A stretch of 64,000 bases of DNA from Tianweitania sediminis. Lineage in GTDB: Bacteria > Pseudomonadota > Alphaproteobacteria > Rhizobiales > Rhizobiaceae. Below the pieces are notes generated by a model, which made no database searches, was not told where the DNA came from, and was given only the letters and a program-made list of their open reading frames with translations. The translations under genes were made by a program, and so were the position numbers. Positions within the stretch are counted from its first letter, which is position 1. Each line of letters starts with the position of its first letter. The DNA lies in assembly GCF_017813335.1 (NCBI RefSeq), contig NZ_JAGIYY010000013.1:42569-106568 (forward strand), in the 5' to 3' direction. This document shows, piece after piece, positions 35,133 to 45,042 of the stretch.

Positions 35133-36248
35133 ATGAAGCACCCGATATCTCAGCGGCTAGGCGTCGAAAGCTACGGCCAGCCCGTGGAACTAGCTACATC
35201 AACCACGGTGTCTAGGAAAGCTAACATCGGCCGCATAGTCTCTGATGCGAGTTGCACCAACTCCCGGTCGATGCCCTGGACGGAGCGTTCGATAGAGTTT
35301 GGGCCTACTCTCGCTCGTCGCCTTCACGGCGTCGATGTGGCTCGCGGTTATATCGTTTCTGACGTCAAGCACATCTATTTGGATACTACGATCACGGCCC
35401 TCGTCACTTCAGAGCCGGGTCGACTATTGGCGTTCGCAAAGAACCTCTCAGAGCAAGCAGCTTCGGCGAGCGAGGTTTCGACCTTCGTTGAAGAACCCGT
35501 AATATTTGTGTGCAACGAGGGTAGCGGAACTTGGGGGCACTGGGTTGTCCATAATCTACCAACTCTCATCATGCTAGGCGACAAGTTCCGGGACGCACGG
35601 ATCGCGATTCCGCAAGCTTATTTCGGATCTCGTCCGAGTTTTCTTGAGTCCTTACTTTTTCTAAGGCCCACGTTTGCTAGTAGATTGCTGCCTATACGCA
35701 GCGAAGTTACCTACCGGTTTGATACCCTCCTAACTTCGGATTTCCTGTATCAGGATCGATCGATCCACCCAGAAGCGCTGAAGATACTGGAGTCAGCTGG
35801 CAGTGTTCCGACAACCGTCGATGTTTTTTCACGCGTATTTCTTAAGCGGGTGACCCCAGGCAAGCGGGAGGTCGCAAATCTAGAAGCGGTAGAACGCATT
35901 CTCCTGGAGAATGGCTATTCGATAAGCGAAGTGGGAAAGAGCAGTTTTGCCAGCCAGTTGCAGCTCTGGCACGACGCCTCTCACGTATGCGCCGTCCTGG
36001 GAAGCGATCTAACCAACATCGTTTTCGCAAAAAGCAAAATGCAGATACTCTCAATTACTCCAGAATGGTTTAGCGACCACTTCTTCTTTGATTTAGCCGC
36101 CGCGAAGGGCGCGATCTGGAGCGAAGTCTTTTGCGGGGAAATGATCGACGAGAAAACTCCTTTACATACTTCAAGTTTCCGAGTGGACCAATTTACTCTT
36201 CAAGAAATGATTCTCAGCATGAGGAACCGAGAAACGAGCCCTGTCTGA
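35133..36248 (+). CDS. Glycosyltransferase family 61 (DUF563)
   Basis: A 371-residue protein. The DUF563 pattern is visible in GTWGHWVVHNLPTLIML (about residues 130-146), RSFLESLLFLRP, the VFLKR strand and the C-terminal VLGSDLTNIVFAKSKMQIL block. The usual HGA is replaced by GSD. It would transfer a pentose or hexose to a surface glycan. Its last 78 bases overlap the convergent acyltransferase gene. Composition is lower in GC than the cluster edges. Confidence 0.8.
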   Translation: MKHPISQRLGVESYGQPVELATSTTVSRKANIGRIVSDASCTNSRSMPWTERSIEFGPTLARRLHGVDVARGYIVSDVKHIYLDTTITALVTSEPGRLLAFAKNLSEQAASASEVSTFVEEPVIFVCNEGSGTWGHWVVHNLPTLIMLGDKFRDARIAIPQAYFGSRPSFLESLLFLRPTFASRLLPIRSEVTYRFDTLLTSDFLYQDRSIHPEALKILESAGSVPTTVDVFSRVFLKRVTPGKREVANLEAVERILLENGYSISEVGKSSFASQLQLWHDASHVCAVLGSDLTNIVFAKSKMQILSITPEWFSDHFFFDLAAAKGAIWSEVFCGEMIDEKTPLHTSSFRVDQFTLQEMILSMRNRETSPV

Positions 36249-37268
36249 CTTGCAGGTTGCGACATACTGTAGAAGAGCAGAGACTTCTGGGTATAGATGG
36301 TAGCTGGCCGCGGTTGAAGCGGAAGTCGGCGATGCAATTTCAAAAGAAATCTTCTCTAGATCGCCCTGGGGCAAAGATCTGGCGCGCGCCAAGTTCTTGC
36401 TGAAGGATGGCGTAAAGTGACCGGAAGAGAAGTCGTGTCCTTCATCCAATTCACTGATCGCCCGCCGATCCCACGTCACTCCTTCTTTTACGGCCACCGC
36501 TGGTGATCCGGCATAGATCCTAGAAGGCAGAAGCTGCCCGCTTGTTACAGCGCCTTGACCAACCACTGTTTCCTCACCGATTTCTGTACCCTTGTTTACC
36601 AGCACTGCACGCGAAAGCCAGACGCGAGGGTGCAAGATGACAGGCCGAGGAGGATTTATCCGCTTTCGAGTGGCTTTGTCGATGATAGTATGAGAATCGC
36701 TTGTCCTGATGTAAACGGCAGTTGACACCATGCAATCGCTCCCGGTGAGAATATATGAGCCCTCCTGAACCAAGAAATTGCTTCCCTGCTGCACAGTTGT
36801 TCCTGATCCGAGGATTACGAATCCGGCCTTTCCGTACATGTGGATCAGTAAGCCTTCTGTCCTGCAGTTGAATCCGAAGCACACTGTGTTCGTCTCTGCT
36901 AGCAACGCGATATTCGTGTCGATTAACAGCGCATCAGTCCCAATGTAGACGCACCCTGGTTTACTGCCGCTTACCCGCGTCCGCTTGAAAGATGCGCCTG
37001 CTGCGATAAAAACTTTCGCGCTTGGGTTTTCTATTTTTAACCCTTCAATGTCACCGTCACGCACCTCCCGGTATTCACTCAGGGGTTCTATTCTGCAATT
37101 GACCTCTCCATCAGTGTATGAATTCAAAACCTGTGCTAAAATATAGCTGAAAGAAGGGTCGGGCTTCGCTATCCCAATTTGGCTCCATAAACCCTGAGCT
37201 GAAGTCGATATCCATTCCGGTAAATTCGGCGGAAGCCGTCCAGCAGCGATCGAGTTTTGGTCAGTCAT
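36171..37268 (-). CDS. Hexapeptide-repeat acyltransferase
   Basis: A 365-residue protein. Residues 80-255 show left-handed beta-helix hexapeptide repeats ([LIV]-G-x4 type, such as IGTDALLIDTNIALLAE, VILGSGTTVQQGS, VLVNKGTEIGEETVVGQGAV), ending in the typical LPSRIYAGSPAVAVKEGV. The SDSHTII block fits the catalytic His loop of O-acetyltransferases. The N-terminal 80 and C-terminal 90 residues are unassigned. It probably acetylates a sugar. Its 3' end overlaps GT61 by 78 bases tail-to-tail. Composition is clearly AT-richer than GT4 copy B beside it. Confidence 0.8.
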   Translation of the reverse strand: MTDQNSIAAGRLPPNLPEWISTSAQGLWSQIGIAKPDPSFSYILAQVLNSYTDGEVNCRIEPLSEYREVRDGDIEGLKIENPSAKVFIAAGASFKRTRVSGSKPGCVYIGTDALLIDTNIALLAETNTVCFGFNCRTEGLLIHMYGKAGFVILGSGTTVQQGSNFLVQEGSYILTGSDCMVSTAVYIRTSDSHTIIDKATRKRINPPRPVILHPRVWLSRAVLVNKGTEIGEETVVGQGAVTSGQLLPSRIYAGSPAVAVKEGVTWDRRAISELDEGHDFSSGHFTPSFSKNLARARSLPQGDLEKISFEIASPTSASTAASYHLYPEVSALLQYVATCKSDRARFSVPHAENHFLKSKLVHSET

Positions 37269-37300
37269 ACTGTTGTATCCGCATGTGTTTATCGGGAGGT

Positions 37301-38539
37301 CTATGTGAGCGATGCTACAAGCCGCTTATACAACCGCGCGCTCTCCGCATAGCTCACGCTTTTCAGCAGGTCCGGTTGTTCAACACCGGCGGGCACATAG
37401 CCCTGCGCGATCATGGTGAGCTTTTCGGCGAGGTCGAACGGGTTGCGAGCCTCGAAATGCAGGCCGGTGACGCCGTCGCGCACCTTTTCGGCCATGCCGC
37501 CGATATCGGCCGCCAGCACCGGCTTGCCGCACACAAGGGCTTCCTGGATCACCATGGGCGAGTTTTCCCACCAGATGGAGGGGATCACCACCCAGTCGAC
37601 CTGGCTCATCTTGCGAAACAGTTCCGTGCGCTCGTAGCCCCCGACCCAGCGCAGGCACCCTTCCTCCAGGAGCGGCGCGCGCAATTCCTTGATCAGCACC
37701 TGGAAGGCTTCGGAGCGCTGTTCGAGGTTGGCGCCATGGATTTCCACCCGAAGGTCGCGCCGGGCGTCCGGCGGCACGAGGCTGAGCCCTTTCAGGAGGA
37801 TGTCGACGCCCTTGTATTCGGTGACCTGACCGAAAAAGCCGATCTTCTGTATGCCGGGCTGGCCGCGGCGTGGAATGTCGCGCGCAAAGCTCGGCTGGCC
37901 GTTCTCGATCACGGTGATGCGGTCGGCCGGAATGCCCCAGTCGATGTAGCGCTGGCGCAGGAACTCCGAGGGCGACACGAACATGTCCACGACCTGGAAA
38001 TGCTTTTCGATGTAGCGCCGGCGCAGCCAGAAGCTTTCGGGCGAAACGGCGGGAAAGCAGAGGTGGCAGTCTTCCAGCGAGGCGCGGTAACACAGCCGCT
38101 TGGTCGAATCGGTCTTCACCATCTGCCCCTGATGGTTGCAGATCGCGGTGTATTCGTGAAGCGTCAGCACGAGCTTCGCCTGCGGCAGCGTGTGGCGGAT
38201 CTCGCGCAGGAGTTCCAGCCCCATATGGGCGTAATGATGGACATAGATCGTGTCCGGCCGGTGTTGCCGGAGGAACGCGCGAAAATCCTTCACCACCGCA
38301 AGCGCGTTGGCGGTGCGCAGCTTGAACCAGTCGCCCATATCCTGCCGCCACAGATACTCGCCCGGGCGGCGACTGACGATCGCGCCATGGCCGATCGTGC
38401 CGAGATCGGAGCGCGCCAGAAACAGGGCGCCGGTCGTGTCCGGGTCGTCGCGCAGCGTGGTGTAAAGATTATAGGCCGCGATCTCGCCGCCCCCGACGCT
38501 GAAATCGGGATGAGCATGGGCAATCACGAGCACCTTCAT
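37301..38539 (-). CDS. Glycosyltransferase family 4 (copy B)
   Basis: A 412-residue GT-B enzyme and close paralogue of copy A. Shared blocks include LVLTLHEYTAICNHQGQM (LVLTLHEYLVLCHNHGQM in A) and VVIPSIWWENSPMVIQEAL. The N-terminus is MKVLVIAHAHPDFSVGGGE and the acceptor-domain motif is IGFFGQVTEYKGVDILLKG. The start overlaps the GT2 stop by four bases, so the pair is coupled. High GC and codon use match the chromosome, unlike the acyltransferase next to it. Confidence 0.93.
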   Translation of the reverse strand: MKVLVIAHAHPDFSVGGGEIAAYNLYTTLRDDPDTTGALFLARSDLGTIGHGAIVSRRPGEYLWRQDMGDWFKLRTANALAVVKDFRAFLRQHRPDTIYVHHYAHMGLELLREIRHTLPQAKLVLTLHEYTAICNHQGQMVKTDSTKRLCYRASLEDCHLCFPAVSPESFWLRRRYIEKHFQVVDMFVSPSEFLRQRYIDWGIPADRITVIENGQPSFARDIPRRGQPGIQKIGFFGQVTEYKGVDILLKGLSLVPPDARRDLRVEIHGANLEQRSEAFQVLIKELRAPLLEEGCLRWVGGYERTELFRKMSQVDWVVIPSIWWENSPMVIQEALVCGKPVLAADIGGMAEKVRDGVTGLHFEARNPFDLAEKLTMIAQGYVPAGVEQPDLLKSVSYAESARLYKRLVASLT

Positions 38540-40866
38540 GCGGCGGGCCTGAAGCGGGGGTCCTGCAGCAGGCCGTCAATGGTCGGCCCCCAGGCCGTCT
38601 GGTGGCGGTGCAGATTGTAGAACACGACGCGCTGGCGAAACCCGCCGCTGCCCAGCCCCGAAAAGGACTGGCGCTCGAGATGCACCAAGGAAATATCTTC
38701 CACGCAGACGATCTCGCGCCCCGAACGCCGGACCTTCAAGCAAAGGTCGGAATCCTCGAAGTCGCCGATCAGGAACTGTTCGTCAAAGCCACCCACTTCC
38801 GCAAACACCTCGGCTGCCATCAGCATGCAAGCGCCCGTGACCGCGATCCGCTCGAGAGGCTTCGGCCGCGGTGGTGGCGGCTCCATGCCGGAACCCGGAT
38901 GCTTGTTAAGGTAGCCGCGCAACGCGTTGTCCCATTCAAACATCATGCCGTCATGCTGGATCGAGCCGTTGCAATAAAGCAGGCGGCCGCCGACGATGCC
39001 GAGATGCGGATTCTCCGCCAGGGGCTTCAGCATCTTCTGCAGCCAGCCGGGGCGGGTCGGAAACACGTCGGAGTTCAGGAACAACAGCGTTCTGCCTTTG
39101 GCGTGCTTTGCGCCAAGATTGTTTGCGCCGGAATAGCCACGGTTGACGCGACCGTCGATCACCGTGAAGCCCAGCTCGTAGACCTGAGACAGCATGGCCG
39201 CTTCACTTAGGATCGTTCCGCGGATCCGCGGGTCGTCGATCACGAAAACGATCTCGGCCTGCTTGCGGACAAACGGATCGTCCGAAAACTCCATCAGTTG
39301 CTGCTGGAGGAAGTCTGTTCGCCCATAAAGCGGAATGATGATCGAACAAAGCGGATTGGCAGGCGGCTGGCCGAAGGTGGCAATCTCGGGCTCCAGTCGA
39401 TGGAAGGCATTGTTGCGCGCTTCGATTAGACCACCGACGACTGGAACGATATGGCTGGACAATCCGGCCTGGAAGCGATCGGGCGGGAGCGGAAAGTCGA
39501 AAGCCCATTTTGCGAAACTTGCTGGCTCCTGAGGCGCAGCGGTCCAGTCTCCCCTCGCGATCGTATAGGCATGATTGCCTTCAACGGCGATGAGCTGCAG
39601 CCTGTCAGTCGCATGCAGCTTGCCGGGGAGAGCCAGAAAAAAGCCGGCATCCATCGAAAAGGCGCCGAAGTCCTTCTCGAAGGCTTGCGTGATGTCATCC
39701 CTGTGCCAGCGGATTGCGTCGCAAACGAACCGAACGATCCCGGAACTCGTTGCAACCAGTATCTCGCAGGTCGGCACGCTGAGAGCCCATCCCGCAACCA
39801 CGCCACCCACGGAAAAGGCAGCCTTGGCTTGCTCGATATGGCCGCGCGCCGCATTGAACAACGGCGGTGGATCCTGCAAGAACGGAATGATCTGACTGGC
39901 CCACCGCAGTGAATGCGCTGTGGCGGACAAGAGAGCCCCTAGCCTCGGCACCTGCTCCTTGACCAGCTGGACCATCGCTTCTGATTTCGCGATCGGCGGC
40001 AGCTGGAGTGTCAAGGAAAGCTGCTGCTGATCCGGACAAACCAGTTTGATCGTGTTTGCTTGTAGCCCGCACTGCACCACGAGAAGGAAGCCGCGCACAT
40101 CGTCGCGCGAAATTGAATAGGCGTCTGCCACGTCGACACGCTCGAACAACTCCTGGCGAGAAGGCAGAAGCGCTCCATCCACGCTTCTCGCCTCCAGCGC
40201 GATGGCTTCAACAAGCCACCCCGTGAGCACCAGACATCCGTCGGCTAAAACTGCATGATCAATACCGACTCCACACTCGATGGCCCCCTGCTCAGACGGC
40301 ACCACCAGAACACAAGGCGCTGAGCGGACGGCGCCCACGTGACGCCCCACCAGGAGTGATCTGCTCGAAGGCGGGGCTGCCTGAGGCGTGACCACCGCAA
40401 CCTCAGCAACTGGGAGCGCGGTGAGCTCAGTTGTCGGCTTTGCTGATACCCGTTTGAAGACGTGATCACGCAGCCACTGAACGGTGGGCCTTTTTGCCGA
40501 CCATTCGAGCTCTTCCCCAGTGGCCGATACGATCACTCTCAGGGGGTCTGTCCCAGGAACATCCCGGATCGCAGACCTTGCCTGCTCGGTCACACGATCC
40601 CACGCGATCCGGAAGGTGCATCTCGCAGTTCTGCCCAAGGCCAGCGAAATGTCGTCACGCACCTCGTCAGCCAAACCTGTCAGAAGAACCACATCCCCCG
40701 CGAGGAGCGTCCAGCTGGTTGGCTGATCAGGACTGGCAATCCCAAGCAACCAACCGAAGATGCCATTTTCGGAGTCCATGTAATCGACGAGCCCAGCATA
40801 GCCACCATCGAGGTGGCCAAAGAAGGTTGGGATCGTCTTTTGTGAAGGGCTATGGATCACGCGCAA
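38536..40866 (-). CDS. Large glycosyltransferase with C-terminal GT2 domain
   Basis: A 776-residue protein. The GT-A family 2 domain begins at about residue 505 (CSIIIPLYGRTDFL). It has the NSD metal motif in TLLFLNSDVFPT, GIVGGRLLYCNGSIQHDG, VTGACMLMAAEVF and GDFEDSDLCLKVRRSG, all typical of rhamnosyl- or galactofuranosyl-transferase-like GT2 enzymes. The N-terminal 500 residues form two repeated beta-rich modules of unknown function that are also present in the protein at 30182. It is followed by GT4 copy B with a four-base overlap. Confidence 0.88.
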   Translation of the reverse strand: MRVIHSPSQKTIPTFFGHLDGGYAGLVDYMDSENGIFGWLLGIASPDQPTSWTLLAGDVVLLTGLADEVRDDISLALGRTARCTFRIAWDRVTEQARSAIRDVPGTDPLRVIVSATGEELEWSAKRPTVQWLRDHVFKRVSAKPTTELTALPVAEVAVVTPQAAPPSSRSLLVGRHVGAVRSAPCVLVVPSEQGAIECGVGIDHAVLADGCLVLTGWLVEAIALEARSVDGALLPSRQELFERVDVADAYSISRDDVRGFLLVVQCGLQANTIKLVCPDQQQLSLTLQLPPIAKSEAMVQLVKEQVPRLGALLSATAHSLRWASQIIPFLQDPPPLFNAARGHIEQAKAAFSVGGVVAGWALSVPTCEILVATSSGIVRFVCDAIRWHRDDITQAFEKDFGAFSMDAGFFLALPGKLHATDRLQLIAVEGNHAYTIARGDWTAAPQEPASFAKWAFDFPLPPDRFQAGLSSHIVPVVGGLIEARNNAFHRLEPEIATFGQPPANPLCSIIIPLYGRTDFLQQQLMEFSDDPFVRKQAEIVFVIDDPRIRGTILSEAAMLSQVYELGFTVIDGRVNRGYSGANNLGAKHAKGRTLLFLNSDVFPTRPGWLQKMLKPLAENPHLGIVGGRLLYCNGSIQHDGMMFEWDNALRGYLNKHPGSGMEPPPPRPKPLERIAVTGACMLMAAEVFAEVGGFDEQFLIGDFEDSDLCLKVRRSGREIVCVEDISLVHLERQSFSGLGSGGFRQRVVFYNLHRHQTAWGPTIDGLLQDPRFRPAA

Positions 40867-41161
40867 GTCTACTTCAGAATACCAACCCAGTCAGTCGAAC
40901 TACCAGCTTCAAGCAGCTGATACCTTCTTCGGCAGGGAACGACTTCCGAATTACAAAAAACCAGCCTCCACAGGCTTTTTGCGATCTCCAACTGCGTGGA
41001 AGAAGCTTTTGGCACGGCTGACACACCTTCGCCGCTGACGGCAAAGCTTCTCGACACGCGCGCGATGGCAGTCTTCACAGACATCTCGTCCCCAGATGTC
41101 GACAGCAACAATCTGACAGGTTATAGCTCTTCGCGCCTGCAAAAAGTCAAGTCGAAGTTTG
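40867..41161. other. Divergent promoter region, GT2 / rfbC
   Basis: These 295 bases hold no convincing gene. The region should carry promoters for the GT2-GT4 operon leftwards and for rfbCBD rightwards. It is AT-richer near 41100-41158. No distinct operator was recognised. Confidence 0.4.
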
Positions 41162-41716
41162 ATGCTGACGATCAACAAATTAGCGGTTTCTCCGGTCGTC
41201 GAGCTTATTCCTCGACAATTTGGCGACCACCGCGGCTTCTTCTCAGAAACGTTCAATCAAGGGCGACTGTCCGAGGCCGGCTTTCCTGACACTTGGGTCC
41301 AGGACAATCAGTCACTATCTAGGGAACGCTTCACTCTGAGGGGGTTGCACTATCAGGAACCGCCCTTCGCACAGGCGAAGCTGGTACGCGTGCTTCAAGG
41401 AAGCATCTTCGACGTTGCCGTCGACATTCGTCGGGGATCTCCGACATTTGGCAAATGGGTGTCCCTGATAGTCTCCGCAGATGCGTTCAATCAGATCCTT
41501 GTTCCAGAAGGGTTCGCCCATGGCTTCCTCACGCTGGAGCCGAACACGGAAGTCTTCTACAAGGTTACGGCGCCCTACTCGTCGGCTCATGACAGGGCCA
41601 TCCGTTGGGATGACCCCGCTCTTGCGATCGACTGGCCGCTCAACGGGAACGACCCGCATCTATCGGACAAAGACGCCGCCGCCCCACTCCTCGCCGACGT
41701 CACACTCGTATTCTGA
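41162..41716 (+). CDS. rfbC: dTDP-4-dehydrorhamnose 3,5-epimerase
   Basis: A 184-residue RmlC. DHRGFFSETFN, WVQDNQSLS, LRGLHYQEPPFAQAKLVRV (catalytic His in the GLH triplet) and FDVAVDIRRGSPTFGKW are all present. LVPEGFAHGFLTLEPNTEVFYK completes the cupin. It epimerises C3 and C5 of dTDP-4-keto-6-deoxyglucose. ATG 41162 is chosen; TTG 41159 directly precedes it. It leads the rfbC-rfbB-rfbD operon with 12 bases before rfbB. Confidence 0.96.
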   Translation: MLTINKLAVSPVVELIPRQFGDHRGFFSETFNQGRLSEAGFPDTWVQDNQSLSRERFTLRGLHYQEPPFAQAKLVRVLQGSIFDVAVDIRRGSPTFGKWVSLIVSADAFNQILVPEGFAHGFLTLEPNTEVFYKVTAPYSSAHDRAIRWDDPALAIDWPLNGNDPHLSDKDAAAPLLADVTLVF

Positions 41717-41728
41717 GGATCACCGGAC

Positions 41729-42793
41729 ATGAATATTCTCGTGACCGGCGGCGCAGGTTTTATAGGATCTGCAGTCTGCCGCTATCTCATTGCCGAAACA
41801 CAGCACCGGGTGGTTAACCTCGACAAGCTAACATACGCTGCCAATCTAGAGACCCTTTCCTCGATCGCTGGAGACACGCGCTACTGCTTCGTGCAGGCAG
41901 ATATCGCGGACAGCGCGAAAGTTGCTGAATTGCTGCGCATGCATGACATTGACACCGTCATGCATCTAGCGGCGGAAAGCCATGTGGATCGCTCCATCGA
42001 TGGGCCAGGTGAGTTTATCCAGACCAACATCGTCGGCACCTACCGCCTCCTCGAAGCTGCGCGCGGCTACTGGGCCGGTTTGGCTGGCGAGAAGCGCGAG
42101 CGCTTCCGCTTTCACCACATCTCCACTGATGAGGTTTTCGGGACGCTCGGCTTCGATGACGGACTCTTCAACGAAACTACGCCCTACGCTCCCTCGTCTC
42201 CCTACTCCGCTTCAAAGGCAGCGTCAGACCATCTCGTGATGGCGTGGCATCATACCTACGGTCTTCCGGTGGTGCTTTCGAATTGCTCGAACAACTACGG
42301 ACCATTCCATTTTCCCGAGAAGCTGATCCCTTTGATGATCCTCAACGCTTTGGAGGGGCTGCCGCTTCCGGTATATGGCACGGGTGAAAACGTCCGCGAT
42401 TGGCTCTATGTCGACGACCACGCTCGCGCGCTTGTGCTCGTTGCCACTAAGGGAGAACTCGGCCGCTCATACAACATCGGCGGTCGCAATGAGCGCACAA
42501 ACCTCACGGTAGTTGAAACCATCTGCGACGTGTTGGACCGTATTCAACCCCTGAATAGCGGCACCAGCCGACGTGATCTGATCACTTTTGTAAGCGACCG
42601 ACCGGGACACGATATGCGCTACGCCATCGATGCGACGCGCATCGAAACTGAATTGGGGTGGCGAGCCCATGAGACGTTTGAAACTGGGCTCGAGAAAACC
42701 ATTAGATGGTACCTCGAGAATGAAGCCTGGTGGCGGCCGATCCGCGCTTCTAAATACTCTGGAGAACGCCTCGGGCAGCGGAAAGCGTCGTGA
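41729..42793 (+). CDS. rfbB: dTDP-glucose 4,6-dehydratase
   Basis: A 354-residue RmlB. The NAD loop TGGAGFIG lies at residues 6-13. [25 protein letters not shown] (catalytic Thr-Asp-Glu) and [12 protein letters not shown] (Tyr and Lys) are complete, as is the [15 protein letters not shown] block. It converts dTDP-glucose to dTDP-4-keto-6-deoxyglucose. It overlaps rfbD by four bases. Confidence 0.97.
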   Translation: MNILVTGGAGFIGSAVCRYLIAETQHRVVNLDKLTYAANLETLSSIAGDTRYCFVQADIADSAKVAELLRMHDIDTVMHLAAESHVDRSIDGPGEFIQTNIVGTYRLLEAARGYWAGLAGEKRERFRFHHISTDEVFGTLGFDDGLFNETTPYAPSSPYSASKAASDHLVMAWHHTYGLPVVLSNCSNNYGPFHFPEKLIPLMILNALEGLPLPVYGTGENVRDWLYVDDHARALVLVATKGELGRSYNIGGRNERTNLTVVETICDVLDRIQPLNSGTSRRDLITFVSDRPGHDMRYAIDATRIETELGWRAHETFETGLEKTIRWYLENEAWWRPIRASKYSGERLGQRKAS

Positions 42794-43665
42794 AGGTGCT
42801 CGTTGCAGGTCGATCTGGACAAGTCGCGCAGTCTCTGGCTGCACGATCAACTCCTGAACGCGTCTTTGTGGCGCTTGGCCGTCCCGATTTGGACATCACA
42901 AACCGCTCGTCCATCGATGCTGCTATTGCAGCGCATCAGCCAATCGCAGTTGTCAACGCTGCCGCTTACACGGCAGTCGACAAAGCGGAAACGGAAGTGG
43001 ATGCAGCGTTCGCAGCAAACGAGCTCGGCGCTCGCAACCTTGCTGCAGCAGCACACGCTGCCGGACTGCCGATCGTCAATATCTCCACTGACTATGTCTT
43101 CGCCGGAACCAAAACAGGTCCTTACGTTGAAGGCGACCCTGTCGATCCTCAAAGCGTCTATGGCCGCTCTAAACTTGCTGGCGAACTTGCGGTTGCCGCA
43201 GCCAGTCCGGCACATGTTACTCTAAGGACCGCATGGGTGTTCAGCCCTTACGGGCACAACTTCCCGAAGACGATGCTGCGGCTGGCTGCCGATCGCGACG
43301 TCGTTCGAGTGGTGGCTGACCAATACGGGAGCCCCACCTATGCGCCTGACATTGCCAAGGCGATTGACGTAGTGCTCGACACGATCCTAGCTGCACCGGA
43401 TCGTGAGCACTGGCGCGGCACGTTCCACATGGCCGCTGAAGGTTACTGCAGCTGGGCAGACTTCGCGGAGGAAATCTTTGCACAGTCCGCTGCTCGTGGT
43501 GGTCCATCCGCAAAGGTCGAGCGTATTGCCACGGCAGAGTACCCAACGCCAGCCAAACGCCCGCCGAATTCCATGCTCGACACCAGCCGGTTCCGAGCAG
43601 TGTTCGGACACTCTCTGCCAACATGGCAGGAGGGTACAAAAGCTTGCGTTGAGGCGGTGAGATGA
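42790..43665 (+). CDS. rfbD: dTDP-4-dehydrorhamnose reductase
   Basis: A 291-residue RmlD from a GTG overlapping the rfbB stop (GTGA). [12 protein letters not shown] is the NAD(P) loop; [27 protein letters not shown] and [13 protein letters not shown] (Tyr and Lys) give the SDR core. It makes dTDP-L-rhamnose, the donor presumably used by the glycosyltransferases in this cluster. A terminator follows within about 40 bases. Confidence 0.96.
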   Translation: MKVLVAGRSGQVAQSLAARSTPERVFVALGRPDLDITNRSSIDAAIAAHQPIAVVNAAAYTAVDKAETEVDAAFAANELGARNLAAAAHAAGLPIVNISTDYVFAGTKTGPYVEGDPVDPQSVYGRSKLAGELAVAAASPAHVTLRTAWVFSPYGHNFPKTMLRLAADRDVVRVVADQYGSPTYAPDIAKAIDVVLDTILAAPDREHWRGTFHMAAEGYCSWADFAEEIFAQSAARGGPSAKVERIATAEYPTPAKRPPNSMLDTSRFRAVFGHSLPTWQEGTKACVEAVR

Positions 43666-43701
43666 GCTCGCGCTGAAAAGCTTCGCGGCTCACAAGTTTA
43701 G

Positions 43702-43719
43702 AGCGCCTGCGCGCTTTTT
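43702..43719 (+). terminator. Terminator of the rfbCBD operon
   Basis: AGCGC (43702-43706) pairs with GCGCT (43711-43715), with four to five T residues directly after. The stem is short but GC-only in its core, and it lies between converging genes. Confidence 0.5.
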
Positions 43720-43746
43720 GATCGCGATGGTGTTAAACGGTCAGCT

Positions 43747-45042
43747 TCAAGCGCGACGCAACCCCGTCTTAAGCGTGTCCGCATTCTCGAGCTTCGCTTC
43801 CCGTCCGGTAAGCGAGCACCAACGATCCACAGCGACATCAACATACGCGGGGTCGATCTCTACTCCCCTGAGACGCCGGCCGATCCTCTCAGCAGCAATC
43901 AGTGTCGTTCCCGATCCTAAGAAGACGTCGAGGACCGTATCCCCGCGCCGCGTTACATCGCTCAAAGCGTCGGCGACCATGGCCGTTGGCTTTACGGTCG
44001 GATGAAGCGCGAGGTCCTGACGACGGCTTCCGCGCATCGAATTGACAGACGGATAGTCCCAAACATTCGTCCGGTTGCGCCCGTGCTTGCCGAGCTCCAC
44101 GGCGTTGAAATGCTGCTCTTGCCCAACCCTGTAGACAAAAACCAGCTCATGCTTCGAGCGGTAAAGCGAACCCATTCCTGCGTTCGACTTGTTCCAGATG
44201 CACAGGTTGATCAGGGCTCCATAGATCTTGGCTGCGCTGCTCTGGAGTTCGGTCATGTGCCGCCAGTCCATGCAAACGAAGTGCACGGCCCCATCCCTCG
44301 AAACGGCCGCGGCAGCACCAAGTGTGCTTTTCAGGAAGCTTTGGAACTCAGTCTCAGACATCTCGCCTGAAGCCATCGCAAACTCTCGGTGCCGGCCGCG
44401 AGAATTCGCGTGTCCGCTGATTTTTACGTTGTAGGGTGGGTCGAGGAAAGCGGCGTCGACCTTCTCCCCGTCTCCTACGACCGAACGCAAGAAATCGACG
44501 TCCGCGGCATCACCGCAGCCAATCCGATGATCACCCAGGATCCAAATGTCCCCACGCTTCGATCGTGGCGCCGTTCTTACCTCAGGGATGTCTTCATCGG
44601 CTGGATCTTGCGGAGGGTGAAGGACCAAGTCGATTTCACCCGTCGAGAAACCCGTCAGATCGAGATCGAAGTTCAGCTCCTCCAGCCCTCCGAGTTCCAC
44701 CTGCAAAAGCTCGATATCCCACCCGGCATTAAGCGCTATCTTATTGTCTGCCAGGCGAAGCGCGCGGACCTGCGCTTCAGTCAGGTCGGCAAGGCTGATT
44801 GTCGGCACCTCGTCCAGGCCCAACTGCTTGGCAGCAAGAAGCCGGCCATGACCGGCAATGACCCTAAGATCCTGGTCTACAAGAATGGGGTTGGTGAAGC
44901 CAAACGCCTTGATCGAGTTTTCGATCTGCTTCGTTTGCTTCCTCGAGTGTGTTCGCGCATTCCGCGGATCGGGCTTCAGCTCGGAGAGGGAGCGGTACAC
45001 AACGGTCAGGTGCTGCCCCGACAACTTTCTGGTGTTCGACAT
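43747..45042 (-). CDS. ParB-domain DNA methyltransferase, phage type
   Basis: A 431-residue two-domain protein. Residues 10-130 are a ParB/Srx-like nuclease fold (LKPDPRNARTHSRKQ, VIAGHGRLLAAKQLG). From about 165 on it is an adenine/cytosine-N methyltransferase with the catalytic DPPY motif (AFLDPPYNVKISG) before the SAM motif (DVFLGSGTTLIAAERIGR) near the C-terminus, the beta-class order. It probably methylates DNA to protect phage or element DNA. No cognate restriction enzyme is nearby. It lies 217 bases downstream of the terminase gene on the same strand. Confidence 0.9.
   Translation of the reverse strand: MSNTRKLSGQHLTVVYRSLSELKPDPRNARTHSRKQTKQIENSIKAFGFTNPILVDQDLRVIAGHGRLLAAKQLGLDEVPTISLADLTEAQVRALRLADNKIALNAGWDIELLQVELGGLEELNFDLDLTGFSTGEIDLVLHPPQDPADEDIPEVRTAPRSKRGDIWILGDHRIGCGDAADVDFLRSVVGDGEKVDAAFLDPPYNVKISGHANSRGRHREFAMASGEMSETEFQSFLKSTLGAAAAVSRDGAVHFVCMDWRHMTELQSSAAKIYGALINLCIWNKSNAGMGSLYRSKHELVFVYRVGQEQHFNAVELGKHGRNRTNVWDYPSVNSMRGSRRQDLALHPTVKPTAMVADALSDVTRRGDTVLDVFLGSGTTLIAAERIGRRLRGVEIDPAYVDVAVDRWCSLTGREAKLENADTLKTGLRRA

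Noticed and set aside
37283..38620. Plus-strand open frame of 445 codons over GT4 copy B
   Set aside because: Antisense shadow; the reverse strand has a complete GT4 with paralogue support.
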